A DNA stretch of 64,000 nt from Tetragonia tetragonoides (taxonomy: Eukaryota > Streptophyta > Magnoliopsida > Caryophyllales > Aizoaceae). Location: the NCBI GenBank assembly GCA_038025085.1, contig CM076141.1, positions 13,332,001 to 13,396,000 of the forward strand, in the 5' to 3' direction. Position 1 is the stretch's first letter; every line of letters begins with the position of its first letter. Below are positions 62,829-64,000 of this stretch, one piece after another. Under the pieces are notes generated by a model, which was not told the DNA's origin, did not search any database, and saw only the letters and a list, made by a program, of their open reading frames with translations. Made by a program: the position numbers and the translations under genes.

Positions 62829-63037
62829 AAGAGAGAGAGAGAGAGAAAGAGAGGGAGAGAGGGGGAATTTGGGGTGGTTTGGTGGGGGTAAAAAGGGCCA
62901 TTGAGAGGTGGACACGTGGAAATGTGAAAAGTGGAGATATGGGGTAGAATGTAGATTGAGGTTGTCACGCCATGTTATGGGATGGGAAATGAGAATCATG
63001 GGGTGGAAATATAGAATGAGTGACACTGGTAAGGTAA

Positions 63038-63266
63038 GGCCCGTTATTTTCAACGTAATGGTGCATGATGATGAGGAAGTAGGAAAAGATTGAAATGTGG
63101 TGGAACGGTATGGAACGCTGTTAAACGTAATGAAACTGTGGAACGCGGATGATGAAACAAAATGTGACACAAAATGAAGTAAAGAATGCGAAACGTTAAC
63201 AAAATGAAACGGAACGATATGGAACGAAACGAAATGTAGTATGAAAACGACGAAAAGAACGGGACC
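63038..63266. mobile_element. PIF/Harbinger MITE with TAA target duplication
   Basis: The ends GGCCCGTTATTTTC and, inverted, GGTCCCGTTCTTTTCG are flanked by TAA on both sides (63035-63037 and 63267-63269). The inside is built of GGAACG/CGTTCC-type words. Same family as 18405-18605, opposite strand. Lies about 0.2 kb upstream of the CYBDOM TATA box. Confidence 0.72.
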
Positions 63267-63269
63267 TAA

Positions 63270-64000
63270 AAGTAGACGGATTAGGCTTCTTTTGGGCGCC
63301 CCTATGAATACTGTCTTGAGCTCATATGGAAAAATCAGTAAAGAGATGTGCAACTTAATAGTTAGGAATTCAACTCGGAACTATGGCATCCTTTTGGGCA
63401 CATCTAAGCCCCCTATGAACCCTCACTTTGTTATTGCGTTATATGCATCGGGGGCAAGACTAGGTAAAAGTAGACTACTCTGGTCTCCACTTTTTGTTTT
63501 GCTAGTGTGAATTATTGTTACACTTTACATGATGATGTTTTTCGTCAAAAAAGAGTTCATATTATCTTGTTTTTGTTTCTTTCCTTCTTTTAGAGTTGGT
63601 GAAAAGGTTCACCCGCAGTCCTGCTTGTTAGGAAATAGGAAGGACTCAAATGAGTCAACAAGTCGTAAAGAACACGGCCATGCCATGTTGTAGTGTCTGA
63701 ATCTGCCATACTGGCGGTGAACGAGTAGGCAAAAAGTTGCAGAAAAGAGTAAAGTGATGACTATATTGAGAATGAAGTGAGCCTCTCAATTGTCAGTTAC
63801 TTCCCTAAATGAGAGCACACATTGTTTCAATGCTTCGTGCCTACCACGAACACCATCGTTATGACTTTCTATAATACAACAACAAACTTTTAGTTATGGT
63901 CTTTGCCATTGTTTCTATTTCTAATTCACCTACATATATACACTCTGGATATTAACATGTGAAGAACGGTGCCCAAGGTACACTTTGATTTCTTGAATGA
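63270..64000. other. Right edge of window, no gene seen
   Basis: An open frame of 89 codons (63241-63510) starts inside the MITE and has no known domain. The remainder is non-coding as far as I can tell. Confidence 0.45.

Noticed and set aside
62746..62901. Upstream Met (62901) extending the CYBDOM protein by 52 residues
   Set aside because: The TATA box at 62822-62828 lies inside this extension, and the residues are low-complexity Ser/Leu/Pro; the Met at 62745 starts a proper signal peptide.
62781..63353. 190-codon minus-strand frame
   Set aside because: Runs through the CYBDOM promoter and the MITE; Ser/Leu/Phe low-complexity, not protein-like.

Overview
The window is plant nuclear DNA. 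It has intron-split genes with GT/AG borders and plant-type promoters: an L32 gene with telo-box and site II motifs, an NPF transporter, and DOMON/cytochrome b561 proteins. It also holds a dense load of plant transposons of every major class. A eudicot is likely from the AT-rich intergenic DNA, short introns and gene set. I cannot name the species from the sequence.

Layout. 1-10.8 kb is gene space: ribosomal protein eL32 (minus, three coding exons plus a leader intron), an NPF (PTR/POT) transporter most like subfamily 4 (plus, six exons), and an intact AIR12-like DOMON protein (plus, intronless). 11.9-15 kb is a broken, 5'-truncated LINE. 16.6-28 kb is a complete-ended Sirevirus-type Copia retrotransposon (minus) with TSD TCAAC; its long 3' non-coding arm carries a PIF/Harbinger MITE and a 1.15-kb TRIM. 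28.0-31.2 kb is a nest: a CACTA-ended element holding a hAT-ended element (8-bp TSD), which holds a complete 432-bp TRIM, plus a Tourist-like MITE. 32.3-33.1 kb is a second, disrupted AIR12 copy in inverted orientation. 34.9-39.5 kb is a Mutator-like element with 97-bp TIRs and a 9-bp TSD, carrying a FAR1-type transposase broken by one stop codon. 41.1-47.9 kb is a LINE 3' remnant cut by a second Sirevirus-related element that has lost almost all of pol. 47.9-49 kb is a ~315-bp tandem repeat. 49.3-51.1 kb is a tandem, partly inverted array of Helitron-like termini with a (TA)64 tract. 53.0-59.0 kb is a MULE-type element with a decayed FAR1/MULE/SWIM transposase fused to an OTU-type protease, and a convergent, fully intact plant mobile domain (MAIN-like) gene. 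60.4-62.7 kb is an intact cytochrome b561/DOMON gene, followed by another PIF MITE.

How the genes relate. Three DOMON-family loci lie within about 52 kb: intact AIR12, pseudo-AIR12, and a DOMON-b561 fusion. All belong to plasma-membrane ascorbate-linked redox chemistry. AIR12 supplies an apoplastic haem-b domain on a GPI anchor, while the fusion carries its own trans-membrane b561 core. The least ordinary object is the OTU/PMD-bearing MULE: its transposase has two stops and a frameshift, yet the PMD gene has an open 591-codon frame over three exons. No CRISPR, rRNA, tRNA gene, or organelle insert was recognised.
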